Origin: Mesorhizobium sp. Z1-4
GTDB lineage: Bacteria > Pseudomonadota > Alphaproteobacteria > Rhizobiales > Rhizobiaceae
Direction: 5' to 3'
NCBI RefSeq assembly: GCF_004000235.1
Contig: NZ_RCIO01000004.1
Span: forward strand, 54,555 to 118,554
Length of the DNA stretch: 64,000 nucleotides
A program made the translations under genes and the position numbers. This document shows positions 55,222 through 64,000 of this stretch, piece after piece (the first letter of the stretch is position 1; every line of letters begins with the position of its first letter). The notes under the pieces were generated by a model. That model searched no databases. It saw nothing but the letters and a program-made list of their open reading frames with translations, and was not told the origin of the DNA.

Positions 55222-55866
55222 ATGCCCGACGATCAACTCACCAAGGCCACAATCGTCAATTGGTCGCTGGTCGAGCTCGGCCAGGCGCCCAATTTCTCCA
55301 TTACCGAAGAAACACGGCTCGGCGGCATCGTCGACAAGATGTGGCCGCGCGCCGTTGCGCGCTGTTTCGGCCTGACAGACTGGCCTTTCTGTCGCCGCAC
55401 CTATTCGCTCACCCGCCAGTCGGCAACGCCGGTGACCGGCTACCGCTACGGGTTCGATCTGCCCCGCCCGCGGTTCGGCCCGCCGGTCAAATATCTGGAA
55501 GGCAATCCACGCGACAACCGCCCGGTGCGGGACACGCGCATTGAGGGCGAGACGGTTTTTGCCGACACGGAGACCCTTTCGGCTGTCTGCCTGGTCGAAG
55601 TTAACCCCGAATATTGGGACGGGCAGTTTGCCGACTGCTTTGCGATCGCGCTGGCTTCCTATCTTTCTGTGCCGCTGCTGCAGGACATCGAGCTTGCCCG
55701 CGAAAAGGAGGAGCTTGCGTTCGGAAAACGCATGGAGGGCGGTGCCGGCGGCGCTTTCGGCCGCCTGATCGCGCAGCATCGCGCAGCCGGGCCGCTCGCC
55801 ACGCCCACCGATGCCAGCACGCTTTCGGGCGGCCGCAGCGGCGGCGCCTGGCACGGAAGGTATTGA
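55222..55866 (+). CDS. Tail tubular protein A-like
   Basis: 214 residues. TKATIVNWSLVELGQAPNFS, IVDKMWPRAVARCFGLTDWP and CLVEVNPEYWDGQFADCFAI follow the gp11-type tail tubular A family of T7-like phages, which forms the gatekeeper ring under the portal. Confidence 0.82.
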   Translation: MPDDQLTKATIVNWSLVELGQAPNFSITEETRLGGIVDKMWPRAVARCFGLTDWPFCRRTYSLTRQSATPVTGYRYGFDLPRPRFGPPVKYLEGNPRDNRPVRDTRIEGETVFADTETLSAVCLVEVNPEYWDGQFADCFAIALASYLSVPLLQDIELAREKEELAFGKRMEGGAGGAFGRLIAQHRAAGPLATPTDASTLSGGRSGGAWHGRY

Positions 55867-55870
55867 CAGC

Positions 55871-58345
55871 GTGGTCGCGCGCCCAACAACTCCCTTTCGC
55901 TCCGCCAACGCCGGCGAGTTCTCGCAAGACGCCGCCGGTCGGGTCGATATCAAGCAGTATTATTCGGCCGGTCTGGCATTCAAGAACATCGAGCCGGTAC
56001 CGCAGGGCGGTTTCCGCCAAATGGGCGGTTCCTGGCGCGTCGGCAAGTGGCGGCGTCCGCTCGTCTCGCGCGCCATAACATCGCCGTCGCTCGATGCCGG
56101 CCCGCACACCGGAACGCAGACGGTGTGGACCGGCACAGTTGCCGGAACCGTCGCGGCCGTGCTGATTTCAGGAATCACCTGGTCGGCCGGCAATGTGACA
56201 TTCATTGTCGAAGCCTTTGTTTCGGGCGAGTGGGTGCAGGTTGGCGGCAATCTCTCGGTTGACGGGAGCGCAGCAACCCGGCTCGCGGCGTTTGCGCCAG
56301 GCGGACAGCAAACCGCAACGAGCCTGCGCATCAGGGCTACATTCTCGACTTCCTCGACGATCGGGATCGCAAGTGTCGCCGCCTATTATGAAGATGGCAC
56401 GCCGCTCGCGCCGCGCGCCGTTGCACTGGCAAGCGACGACGGCACCGAATATCGCTGCTTTATCACCGAGGGCGTGGCCGACTTCTTCAACGATGGCGGG
56501 CATTGCGGCGCCGCATGGCTGCCGGACGTGACGGAAGCCATGTTGCCCGATCTCGATTTCTACGCAGAAGCGCGAACGATCGGCGTCTTTCACGGCTCAC
56601 TCGAAACGATCCGGCTTTTTCTGCCGACCGTCGGATTGCACGCAAACTGGCGCGTCGATTTGTGGCCCTATGCAGCATTGCCGCTGGCAGACCTCGGTGG
56701 CTCGTATTCCAAGACAAACGACGTTTGGGAAATCTTCGTTCGATGGACGGGCACACCACAGGTTTTCCTTGCGCTGACGGTGAACGGCGAGACGACGCCG
56801 GCCATTCCGGTACAATCCGGCGGGTCACCGGCAGACATCAGCACTACGTCATCCGGCGATCGCAATGCGTGGGCTGCAGCTCTGGAGGATGCGCTGGAAG
56901 ACCTGCCGTCGCTCGGCGCCGGCGTGACGGTTGGTTATGTCGATGTGGGCAGCTCTGCCAGCTTCAAGCTGGTCGTCACCTTCGGCGGCGCGCTTTCGGG
57001 TGTCGAATACCAGTTCTCCGCGACTGTGACCAACACGTCGGACGCTTCGGCGCTGCCTTATCACACGGCAATCGGCGAAACCGATTTCGAGCCGGTCTGG
57101 TCATCCTCGCGAGGCTGGCCGGGATTTGCGGAGCTGGCGCAGGACCGCATGCTGCATGTCCGTAATCCGGCGGTTCCCGGTGCCATCGGCTTTTCGGAAA
57201 GCGGCGAATATTTCACCTTCAACCTGCAGGCGCAGGGCGACAACGCAGCCAGGTTCGACAAGCTGCGCAGCCAGACGGCGGAGACCGTTCTAGCGGTGAA
57301 GGAATCGACCTATCTGCTGGCTTTCAGCAACAAGGCGGCATACTTCAATTCCAACCGTACAATCTCGCGAAATTCACCGCCCAATTTCGTCAAGGCGTCC
57401 GAAATCGGCATCCAGCCCAATTGCCGCCCGTTCGATCTGGAGGGCGTTGACTATTTCATCGCCATCAACCCCAACGGCCTGGCCGATTATTCGGAGGGCG
57501 GCAAGCAGCTTCTGGAAATCGTGCCGGACAATCTTTCGGCCGACACGCGCTATGTCGCCAACCCGGTATCGCTGCTTTCGACACACCTTGTCGACAAGGT
57601 GATTCGTGCTTCACGGCAGCGCCCGGAGACCGATCTGGACGCGGCGAAAGGCTGGCTGATGCGGTCTGACGGCCGGCTCGTTGCGGGGCAGTTCATCAAA
57701 AGCCAGGAAATTCTCGGCTTCTGCGAATGGATTGCCGCCAGCGGTGGCCAGGTGCGTGAAATCCTGGTGGACAACAAGAACAGCCTATGGCTGGCGATCG
57801 AGCGCAGCGGCGCCTATTCGATCGAGCGCTACGACACCGCGCAGTGGCTGCAGGATGCGGTCGAGGCAACGCCGGACCTGGCGGGCGCCGTGACCGGGCT
57901 TCCATACGAAGACGACGCGGAAGTCTGGGCGATCGCCGATGGCTTCGTTGTCGGCCCGTTCACCGTGTCGGCCGGTGCGCTCAATCTCGGCGACAGTTTT
58001 TCGGAAGCCACAATCGGCCGGTGGCGGGCGCCACTCTTCCAAAGCATGCCGATGGTTTTCGTAAACTCGAATGACGAGGTGGTCTGGCGGCCGGGGCGCA
58101 TACATACGGTGCATGCAAACCTGATCGGCACATCCTCGATTGCAATCGGCGCAAACGGGGAATCGCCGCTTGAAGTGGACCTTACCCGTTTCGGAGACGC
58201 AGACGACGCGCCGCCGCCGGCGCGCACGGAGCTGCTGACTGTCACCGGGATTGCCGGCGCAACCGAAGGAACAACGGCGGTCATCACCCAATTGCGGCCA
58301 GGCGCTCTGCGCATCCGCGACATTTCCCTGGGAGCAAAACTCTAA
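55871..58345 (+). CDS. Tail tubular protein B-like
   Basis: 824 residues from a GTG at 55871, five bases after the upstream stop. RPTTPFRSANAGEFSQDAAG, VDIKQYYSAGLAFKNIEPVP start a long beta-rich protein; late segments SFSEATIGRWRAPLFQSMP and LLTVTGIAGATEG. Size, composition and position match gp12-type nozzle proteins. A longer frame starting at 55811 lies inside the previous gene. Confidence 0.75.
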   Translation: MVARPTTPFRSANAGEFSQDAAGRVDIKQYYSAGLAFKNIEPVPQGGFRQMGGSWRVGKWRRPLVSRAITSPSLDAGPHTGTQTVWTGTVAGTVAAVLISGITWSAGNVTFIVEAFVSGEWVQVGGNLSVDGSAATRLAAFAPGGQQTATSLRIRATFSTSSTIGIASVAAYYEDGTPLAPRAVALASDDGTEYRCFITEGVADFFNDGGHCGAAWLPDVTEAMLPDLDFYAEARTIGVFHGSLETIRLFLPTVGLHANWRVDLWPYAALPLADLGGSYSKTNDVWEIFVRWTGTPQVFLALTVNGETTPAIPVQSGGSPADISTTSSGDRNAWAAALEDALEDLPSLGAGVTVGYVDVGSSASFKLVVTFGGALSGVEYQFSATVTNTSDASALPYHTAIGETDFEPVWSSSRGWPGFAELAQDRMLHVRNPAVPGAIGFSESGEYFTFNLQAQGDNAARFDKLRSQTAETVLAVKESTYLLAFSNKAAYFNSNRTISRNSPPNFVKASEIGIQPNCRPFDLEGVDYFIAINPNGLADYSEGGKQLLEIVPDNLSADTRYVANPVSLLSTHLVDKVIRASRQRPETDLDAAKGWLMRSDGRLVAGQFIKSQEILGFCEWIAASGGQVREILVDNKNSLWLAIERSGAYSIERYDTAQWLQDAVEATPDLAGAVTGLPYEDDAEVWAIADGFVVGPFTVSAGALNLGDSFSEATIGRWRAPLFQSMPMVFVNSNDEVVWRPGRIHTVHANLIGTSSIAIGANGESPLEVDLTRFGDADDAPPPARTELLTVTGIAGATEGTTAVITQLRPGALRIRDISLGAKL

Positions 58346-58908
58346 TGGCTACGCTCTTTACCGGCATTGGCGCACTTCTTGGTATCGGCAAAGGCGCGGC
58401 GGCGGCGGCCGGCGTTGCAGGCGCCGCGACGACGGCGACAACCGTCGCGAGCTCCGGCATTTCGCTGGCATCCATACTCCAGGGGGTGGCGACCGTCGCC
58501 GGCGTCGTCGCCTCAATCAGCGCGGCCAATGCCGAAGCGGAGACCCAGGAACTCGCTGCCGACGACGCGGATCGCGAACAGGCAATCGAGACAGTGCAGG
58601 GCATCGAGCGGCGCAGCTCAATAAAGCGCGCGCTGGTTGACGCCATCGGCGCACAGGACGTTGCCTATGCCGCGTCGGGGCTCGACCTCACATTCGGCAC
58701 GGCAGCGCAAGCGCGGAAAGACGCTTATCGCGAAGCTGATCTGGGCCTGACATCGGCAACCGGAACGGAACAGATCAGCTCATCGCGGCTTATGGAGCGG
58801 GCGGCAAACTATCGCACGGCCGCGAAGCGCACGCGCACGCTCGGGCTTTTCAAGGGTCTCTCGCAAGGAATTGGCGGCTTTTCGTCGCTGATCAGGCGGG
58901 GAGCATAG
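58345..58908 (+). CDS. Internal virion protein B-like
   Basis: 187 residues. Ala/Gly-rich hydrophobic N-terminus (GAAAAAGVAGAATTATTVAS) then a helical part AQARKDAYREADLGLTSATG. T7 gp14-type ejection proteins share this combination of hydrophobic helices and position. Assignment by context. Confidence 0.6.
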   Translation: MATLFTGIGALLGIGKGAAAAAGVAGAATTATTVASSGISLASILQGVATVAGVVASISAANAEAETQELAADDADREQAIETVQGIERRSSIKRALVDAIGAQDVAYAASGLDLTFGTAAQARKDAYREADLGLTSATGTEQISSSRLMERAANYRTAAKRTRTLGLFKGLSQGIGGFSSLIRRGA

Positions 58909-58911
58909 GCG

Positions 58912-61716
58912 ATGGCAAACTACCGCCGCGAGCCGGTTTCCTACCGTCCCTTCCGCGCCGACCCCATTTTGTCGGAGGGGCTGCTGGCCGTTCACCGGCC
59001 GGGGGGCGAGCTGCTGGAGCAGGTGGCGCAGGGGTTCTTCCGCCTTGCCGCCGAAGCCGGCGCCGTGGCCGATGATCAGGTGCAGCGGCGTTTCACCCAG
59101 GCGGGCGAGCGCGCCGGCGTGTCTGGTGCGCCTGACATCGCGATCAAGCAGGGACGCCGGCCGCAGGGGCCAAGACCGTCGTCGCCGGCCGGCGGCGCGC
59201 GGGCTGCAAGTCAAATCCAGACCTCAAGCGCCTTGCCGCAATCGTTCCTGGACGCCGTTGACCGCTCCGAGGGCGGCGGCGACTATGACACGCTGTTCGG
59301 TCATGCCCAGCGCGCAGGCGGACGCTTTGCCGGTACCCGCGTGTCGCAGATGACGATCGGCCAGGCAATGGCATTTGCCAACCCCGGCGGCGAATATGCG
59401 CAGAGCGTGAAAGGTCAGATCGGCCGCGTTGCCACTCCCATGGGGCGGCATCAGATCGTCGGCACGACACTGCGCACGACTGTCGGCAAAATGGGCCTGG
59501 ACCCGAATGCGCCTTTCGACAAAGGCGCGCAGGACGCCATTGCCGCACACCTCGCGCGCGCCCGTGTTGCAAGTGCTTCCACCATGGACGGCAAGATCGC
59601 CGCGCTGCGCAGCGAGTGGGAAGGTTTCAAAAACGTATCGCGCGCCGACATGGCGCAGATCGTCAACGATATCGAAAACGGTGTCGGTTCGGCCGGCGGC
59701 GGTGATGTGCGGTTTGCCGTATCCGGCGGCGGTTTCGTGCCCATGACCGGCGACACCCTGGCCGCGCGGTCCTACAACGAAGCTGGCGCCAGGCGATACC
59801 TGCAGGTGCTCGACACCGAAGTGCTTTCGACCACCAGCCAGGTCTATGACCTCTATTCCGACGATCCGGCAACGCTGGAGCGTGCGCTGGGCGCGCTTAA
59901 ATCGGAACTGTTCAAGGATCACGTCATTGACGAAATCGCCGCCGATTTCGAGGTGCGATACGGCCAGCTCGCCAATCGCTATATGGAGCAGGCCAGGGGC
60001 AAGCTGCAGAAACGCCTTGAAGCGGAAGACCGGGCCGCTTTCATCGAACGCACGGACACGCTTTCCACCGACATTGCGCGGCGTATCGAGCGGCTGGACC
60101 CTGACAACCCGTCCGGCGGCGAGCTGCTGGCGGCCACGCTGGGCGAGCTCGACGGGCATTATGACAGTGCGGTCGAGCGCGGCATTCTAACACCGGAAGC
60201 TGCTGCGAACGCCAAGGCAAAGGCGCGATCGAGCACTGCAGTGAGCTTCTATTCCCGCCAGGCGCGCGAACGCTCGGCCGAGGATATCGCGGCCATGCGC
60301 GAGGCGATGCGAGCCGACTTTGCCGAAGGGCGGCTGGACGGCGTTGACGCTGATGGCTGGACGCTGCTTGAAGCTGAATTGTCGCGGCTCGAAGACGGCG
60401 CCCGCACCCGCGACACAAAGGCTGCCGCCGCGCTCAACCAGCGGGCAGCAGCGCAGCTCAAGCGGATCGAAGCCGGCTTCGATCCCGACCCGGAGGAAAT
60501 CAACCGGCTGAAACTCGACCAGGCCGGTACGCCCGAAGGGGCGCAGATTGTCGAAACCGCGCAGCGCGTCATGGAGGCGGCAACAGTGTTGCGCGATTCG
60601 CCGCTGCCGGCGGCGCAAAAATATGTCGAGGAGCTGCGCAAACGCACTGGCCGGAACGCCAGCGATGCCGACATTGCCGTGCTCGCCTATGCCGAGGAAC
60701 GCCTTGCCGAGCTGCAGGAGCTGGTGACGAAGGATCCTGTCGGCTACGAAATCGCGACCGGCCGGCTGGAGCTGACACCGCTTGCGCTTGACGGGGAAGA
60801 TGCGGAACTGGCGGCGAGCCTGGCGGCCCGCCAGAGCGAAATGCGGGCGGTCGCCGAAACCTACGGCCGGCCAATCGAAATTTTGCGGCCGACCGAACGC
60901 ACCGCGCTCGCCCGCATGATGACGGAAGACCCGCGCCAAATGCCGCGCCTGGCAAAAGCCATGCGCGAAGCGCTTGGCGCGGACGCCGGCGCGGCTCTGG
61001 CCGAAATCGCACCCGAAGCACCGGCGCTGGCGCATGCAGCCGGCGTGTCGCTGGCCACCGGCAATGACGGCTTCATGGAGGAAATCGCCGAAACGCTGGC
61101 CGCCAAGGCAAAGGGCGAGTTCAAGCTGAAAATGCCGAACGCGGACAAGTTCGCGACCGCCGCCGGCGGCGGCTTCGCGCGCGCGCTTTCCTTCCTCGGC
61201 GGCACGCGCCAGGCGGCCATGCAGACCGCGCAGCTGGTATTCGAGCGCGAGGCCAATCTGCTGGGGTTCGACCCCGACGACATCGGCAAGGAAGGCACGC
61301 CGGCGGCGGCCGCCTGGCACCGCGCACTCAACCGCGCGCTCGGCGCGCGCTTCCATGCGGGACGGCAGACCGGCGGCCTTGCGGAAGTGAACGGCCTCAC
61401 CATTGTTGCGCCGGCCGGCATGGACATCGAGACGCCGCAACGCCTGATTTCAGGCTTGACCGATGACCAGCTCGCGCAACTGCCGCCGATCGCCAGCGCC
61501 AATGACATCGAGGTGACGGCCGCAGACATACGTCGTGCCTTCCTCTCCAGTGCCGGCGACGGCCGTTACCGTGTCGCGCTGGGCGATCCGCTGGGCTTCG
61601 ATCCGCAATGGGTGGTCGGCGCAGATGGCGATTTCTGGACACTCGACCTCAACGCCCTTGAGGATATCCGGGGCAATGGCGGCTGGTCCTTCCTCGGCTG
61701 GAGGTCCAGCCCTTGA
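58912..61716 (+). CDS. Internal virion protein with lysozyme-like domain
   Basis: 934 residues. Residues about 112-220 (FLDAVDRSEGGGDYDTLFGH, MGRHQIVGTTLRTTVGKMGL) look like a muramidase-type domain with Glu120 as candidate catalytic acid, suitable for opening peptidoglycan during DNA ejection. The remainder is long helical sequence (RMMTEDPRQMPRLAKAMREA). Corresponds by position to T7 gp15/gp16-type core proteins. Confidence 0.65.
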   Translation: MANYRREPVSYRPFRADPILSEGLLAVHRPGGELLEQVAQGFFRLAAEAGAVADDQVQRRFTQAGERAGVSGAPDIAIKQGRRPQGPRPSSPAGGARAASQIQTSSALPQSFLDAVDRSEGGGDYDTLFGHAQRAGGRFAGTRVSQMTIGQAMAFANPGGEYAQSVKGQIGRVATPMGRHQIVGTTLRTTVGKMGLDPNAPFDKGAQDAIAAHLARARVASASTMDGKIAALRSEWEGFKNVSRADMAQIVNDIENGVGSAGGGDVRFAVSGGGFVPMTGDTLAARSYNEAGARRYLQVLDTEVLSTTSQVYDLYSDDPATLERALGALKSELFKDHVIDEIAADFEVRYGQLANRYMEQARGKLQKRLEAEDRAAFIERTDTLSTDIARRIERLDPDNPSGGELLAATLGELDGHYDSAVERGILTPEAAANAKAKARSSTAVSFYSRQARERSAEDIAAMREAMRADFAEGRLDGVDADGWTLLEAELSRLEDGARTRDTKAAAALNQRAAAQLKRIEAGFDPDPEEINRLKLDQAGTPEGAQIVETAQRVMEAATVLRDSPLPAAQKYVEELRKRTGRNASDADIAVLAYAEERLAELQELVTKDPVGYEIATGRLELTPLALDGEDAELAASLAARQSEMRAVAETYGRPIEILRPTERTALARMMTEDPRQMPRLAKAMREALGADAGAALAEIAPEAPALAHAAGVSLATGNDGFMEEIAETLAAKAKGEFKLKMPNADKFATAAGGGFARALSFLGGTRQAAMQTAQLVFEREANLLGFDPDDIGKEGTPAAAAWHRALNRALGARFHAGRQTGGLAEVNGLTIVAPAGMDIETPQRLISGLTDDQLAQLPPIASANDIEVTAADIRRAFLSSAGDGRYRVALGDPLGFDPQWVVGADGDFWTLDLNALEDIRGNGGWSFLGWRSSP

Positions 61717-63986
61717 CGGTCATTCTTGAGCAGCCGACGCGGCCGACGCAGCGCAGCTTTGCCGGCGGCATCGGCGGTCTGGGCGAAATCTGGAACGCCC
61801 AGCGCGAAAGCCTGCTTCTGGTCGAAAACGCCAATGCCGCCCATGAGGCGCTGACCCGCGCCTATGACGAACGCATTTCGGAGCTGCACGGCGCCACCGG
61901 CATCAAGCTTAATAACCCGGTTCTGACCGCCTATGAGGATTTCCGGCGCCAGCGCGAGGCCTACACCGCCAATCTGATATCGGGCAATCCGCAACCCGAC
62001 CCGGAAGATTTCGCCGCCGTGCTGGAGCGCCGCGCCGATGAGTTCGACACCGGGCTCGCCGAAGCCGTTTCGCGCATTCCCGACCGCATGGTGGCCGCCC
62101 GCATGATGCGCTCGGTCGAGGGGGAGGCCGCCAACATGGCGCGCGCGGCCGATGAAAGGCTCGGCCGACTATTCGCCTCACGCGGCGGCATTGCGAAATG
62201 GGCCGCAATGCTGGGTGGCGGCGCAACGGGCGCGCTGGCCGACCCGATAACTCTGATGTCGCTCGCCGCCGGCGGCGGACCAGGTGCCGCGCGCACGGTT
62301 GCCGGACGCATCCTCGCCACGGCCGGCCGCGAAGCGGTGATCAATGCCGGCACGGAAGCTGCGATACAGCCGGCAGTGCAGGAATGGCGCGGACGGCTCG
62401 GGCTGCCCGCCGGTTTCGATGAAGCGTTGCGCAACGTTGCCTTCGCCGGCGCGTTCGGCGGCGTGTTCGGCGCCGGCGGCCAGGGCATCGCCGAAGGGCT
62501 GGCGCGCAATGTTGGCCGCACGCAGGCAGCGCAGGTGTTTCGGGAAATGGCCGCGCGCGAGGATTTGCCGGCTCCGGTGCGCGCGATCGCCGCCGGCGAC
62601 GGGCTTGCGGCGCGGCAGAGCCTTGCGGAGATACGGCCCGCAATGACGGCCGAGGCGCGCGGTGCGATCGACGCCGGAGAGAAGCTTGCCCATGCCGACG
62701 CGCAGCGGCCGGCTGCGACCGAGGCGGCGCGGCACGACCTGAATGTTGCCGCCGCCGATCGCCTGATTGCCGGCCGGGACGCCGAAGCATGGCCGGGCTT
62801 CGCGCCTGACGCCTTGCAGGTTGAGCGTGTAGCGCGGGCGATCGCCGGTGAGACCGTCACCCAGGCCGATGCCGAAACGCGCGTCCTGGCCCGATTTCTG
62901 GCCAAACGCGGCGGCATTCAGGATCAGTCGGGCGAATTGCGCCAGATCGGCGCAACGGAAGTGTTTCGCGGGCGGCTGGTGCGCCGCAATGGCGAAACGC
63001 TGGACATGGCGCGCGAGGCGGCGGCCGAGGCCGGCTTTTTCGACCACCTGTACGGCACGCCGGCCGAAGCTGTGGCAAAATCGACCGTGAACGACCTGAT
63101 CGACACACTGGACGCGGAGCTGCGCGGAGCAACGCGCCCCTCGGCAGGCTCGGGAGTCCCCGCCGGCGCCGAGGCGCAACTGGCGGGCCTTGAGGCAAAA
63201 GTGTTCGACATTGCGCGCATTGCCGGGCCTGCCATGCCCGACAGCGTTCTTGAAGCGGCGGCGCGGCTTTCGCTCGATGACGGGCTGGAGCCCGGCGACG
63301 CGCTCGAGCGCGTGCTCGTGCGGGCCGAGCTCGATGGCGATCGCAGGGCCGGCGCAGCACCTGGCACCCGCGCCGACCCGCTGCCCGGCTGGTCCGACGA
63401 GGATCTGGCCGAAGCTTCCGCGAATCGCGGCCCGCCGCCGGAGGCGGCCGAAAATCCGCTTGAGCCGGGCAAGCCTGACCCTGAGTTCCTGCAGGCGATC
63501 GAGCTTGAGCGCCTTGCGCCGGAGGATGCCGTGCAGCAGTCGGCCGAAAAGGGAGAGACCGTGTTCAGCTTCAGCCGTGGCGGCGTGCCACTGGGTAATG
63601 TCGCAGTGAAGGCCGAAGGAACCGATCTGCGTATCACGCGCATGTGGACAAACGACAATGTCAGCGCGGCCGCCTTCAACACCATCGGCCCGCGCGCGGT
63701 GCGCCAGATGATCCGTCAGGCGCGCGAGTTCTTCCCCGATGCCGAGCGGATTGTCGGCGAACGTGTCGGTGGCGCGCGTTTCGGCGGCCGTTTCAATCCG
63801 ACTAGTGGCGAAGGCGTCGAGACGAGCATTCGCTTGCCGGCGCGCGACGTAATCGACGAACTCGGGGACGCGGACCCCGCAATGATCGTGCCCTGGGATG
63901 ATGGCGATCGCAGCGTAGCGGATATCTCCGACGCCATCCGCCACCGGCAGGGCATGGCCGCTCTTGTGGAGGCCTGCAGGGTATGA
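61713..63986 (+). CDS. Internal virion (ejection) protein
   Basis: 757 residues from a TTG overlapping the previous stop (TTGA). Long helical stretches and a Gly/Ala-rich hydrophobic segment at about 165-190 (MLGGGATGALADPITLMSLA) that could insert into a membrane. A globular C-terminal part includes FNTIGPRAVRQMIRQAREFF and GERVGGARFGGRFNP. Role inferred from position and composition. Confidence 0.6.
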   Translation: MTVILEQPTRPTQRSFAGGIGGLGEIWNAQRESLLLVENANAAHEALTRAYDERISELHGATGIKLNNPVLTAYEDFRRQREAYTANLISGNPQPDPEDFAAVLERRADEFDTGLAEAVSRIPDRMVAARMMRSVEGEAANMARAADERLGRLFASRGGIAKWAAMLGGGATGALADPITLMSLAAGGGPGAARTVAGRILATAGREAVINAGTEAAIQPAVQEWRGRLGLPAGFDEALRNVAFAGAFGGVFGAGGQGIAEGLARNVGRTQAAQVFREMAAREDLPAPVRAIAAGDGLAARQSLAEIRPAMTAEARGAIDAGEKLAHADAQRPAATEAARHDLNVAAADRLIAGRDAEAWPGFAPDALQVERVARAIAGETVTQADAETRVLARFLAKRGGIQDQSGELRQIGATEVFRGRLVRRNGETLDMAREAAAEAGFFDHLYGTPAEAVAKSTVNDLIDTLDAELRGATRPSAGSGVPAGAEAQLAGLEAKVFDIARIAGPAMPDSVLEAAARLSLDDGLEPGDALERVLVRAELDGDRRAGAAPGTRADPLPGWSDEDLAEASANRGPPPEAAENPLEPGKPDPEFLQAIELERLAPEDAVQQSAEKGETVFSFSRGGVPLGNVAVKAEGTDLRITRMWTNDNVSAAAFNTIGPRAVRQMIRQAREFFPDAERIVGERVGGARFGGRFNPTSGEGVETSIRLPARDVIDELGDADPAMIVPWDDGDRSVADISDAIRHRQGMAALVEACRV

Positions 63987-64000
63987 TGGCCGGAATTAGA
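63983..64000 (+). CDS. Start of the next phage gene (MMAGIR...)
   Basis: An ATG overlapping the preceding stop (ATGA) opens a frame that runs off the window after six codons. The overlap matches the spacing of the rest of the late operon. Confidence 0.4.

Larger units (their letters stand above)
31545..64000. mobile_element. Temperate podovirus-like prophage (right end outside window)
   Basis: Contiguous phage gene set: GIY-YIG-like protein, tyrosine integrase, leftward operon of small genes, CI-like repressor, rightward early/replication operon, terminase, T7-type portal, scaffold, capsid, tail tubular A/B, internal virion proteins. It continues to the last base with an open late operon. 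Lysis genes, tail fibres and attR are presumably beyond the edge. No chromosomal housekeeping gene interrupts it. Confidence 0.93.

Noticed and set aside
31545-64000. attR (second copy of the tRNA-Lys 3' end)
   Set aside because: No repeat of the tRNA T-arm/acceptor sequence was found in the window; the prophage end lies outside.

Overview
The window is high-GC alphaproteobacterial DNA, most likely a Phyllobacteriaceae-type member of the Rhizobiales (Mesorhizobium/Nitratireductor-like). Pointers are the core gene order uvrA - ssb - VOC ... marC - gyrA - lysE - coaD - two cyclophilins - queA - tgt, two GAAC-N7-GAAC boxes of the alphaproteobacterial LexA type between uvrA and ssb, frequent TTG/GTG starts, and the ATP-grasp/alpha-E/transglutaminase/Anbu operon.

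Region 1 (about 120-4216) is an accessory island of lower GC between a conserved hypothetical gene and uvrA. A tight leftward operon encodes a TIR-like (Thoeris ThsB-type) protein, an Nmad2 nucleotide-modification-associated protein, a MazG-like NTP pyrophosphohydrolase with an extra C-terminal module, and a uracil-DNA-glycosylase-like protein. A single-pass membrane protein is transcribed divergently. The combination looks like an antiphage system aimed at modified nucleotides or DNA, and I do not recognise it as a named system. It is the best novelty candidate here.

Region 2 (4267-31353) is chromosomal backbone with small insertions: an alpha/beta hydrolase and membrane-anchored AraC regulator bracketed by a 60-bp direct repeat, an MFS transporter that appears to have replaced the 3' end of a GyrI-like gene, and a 470-bp element carrying a four-helix-bundle (S23/IVP-like) gene between 28-bp inverted repeats. 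That element splits the otherwise contiguous Anbu operon.

Region 3 (31469 to the window end) is a temperate podovirus-type prophage integrated at tRNA-Lys(UUU). Near the tRNA lie a GIY-YIG-like protein and a tyrosine integrase that share a duplicated N-terminal domain. Next come a leftward operon of small overlapping genes, a lipoprotein gene preceded by four 35-bp-spaced palindromes, and a CI-like repressor facing a rightward early operon. That operon encodes HTH proteins, a GapR-like protein, an adenine methyltransferase, a ParB-like protein, a primase and a helicase, with two zinc-knuckle plus PhoB-type winged-helix proteins bracketing the replication genes. A GGTTAC-rich array precedes the terminase. 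The late module (terminase, T7-type portal, scaffold, capsid, tail tubular A/B, internal virion proteins) runs off the right edge. Lysis genes, tail fibres and attR are not in the window, and no T7-type RNA polymerase was seen.
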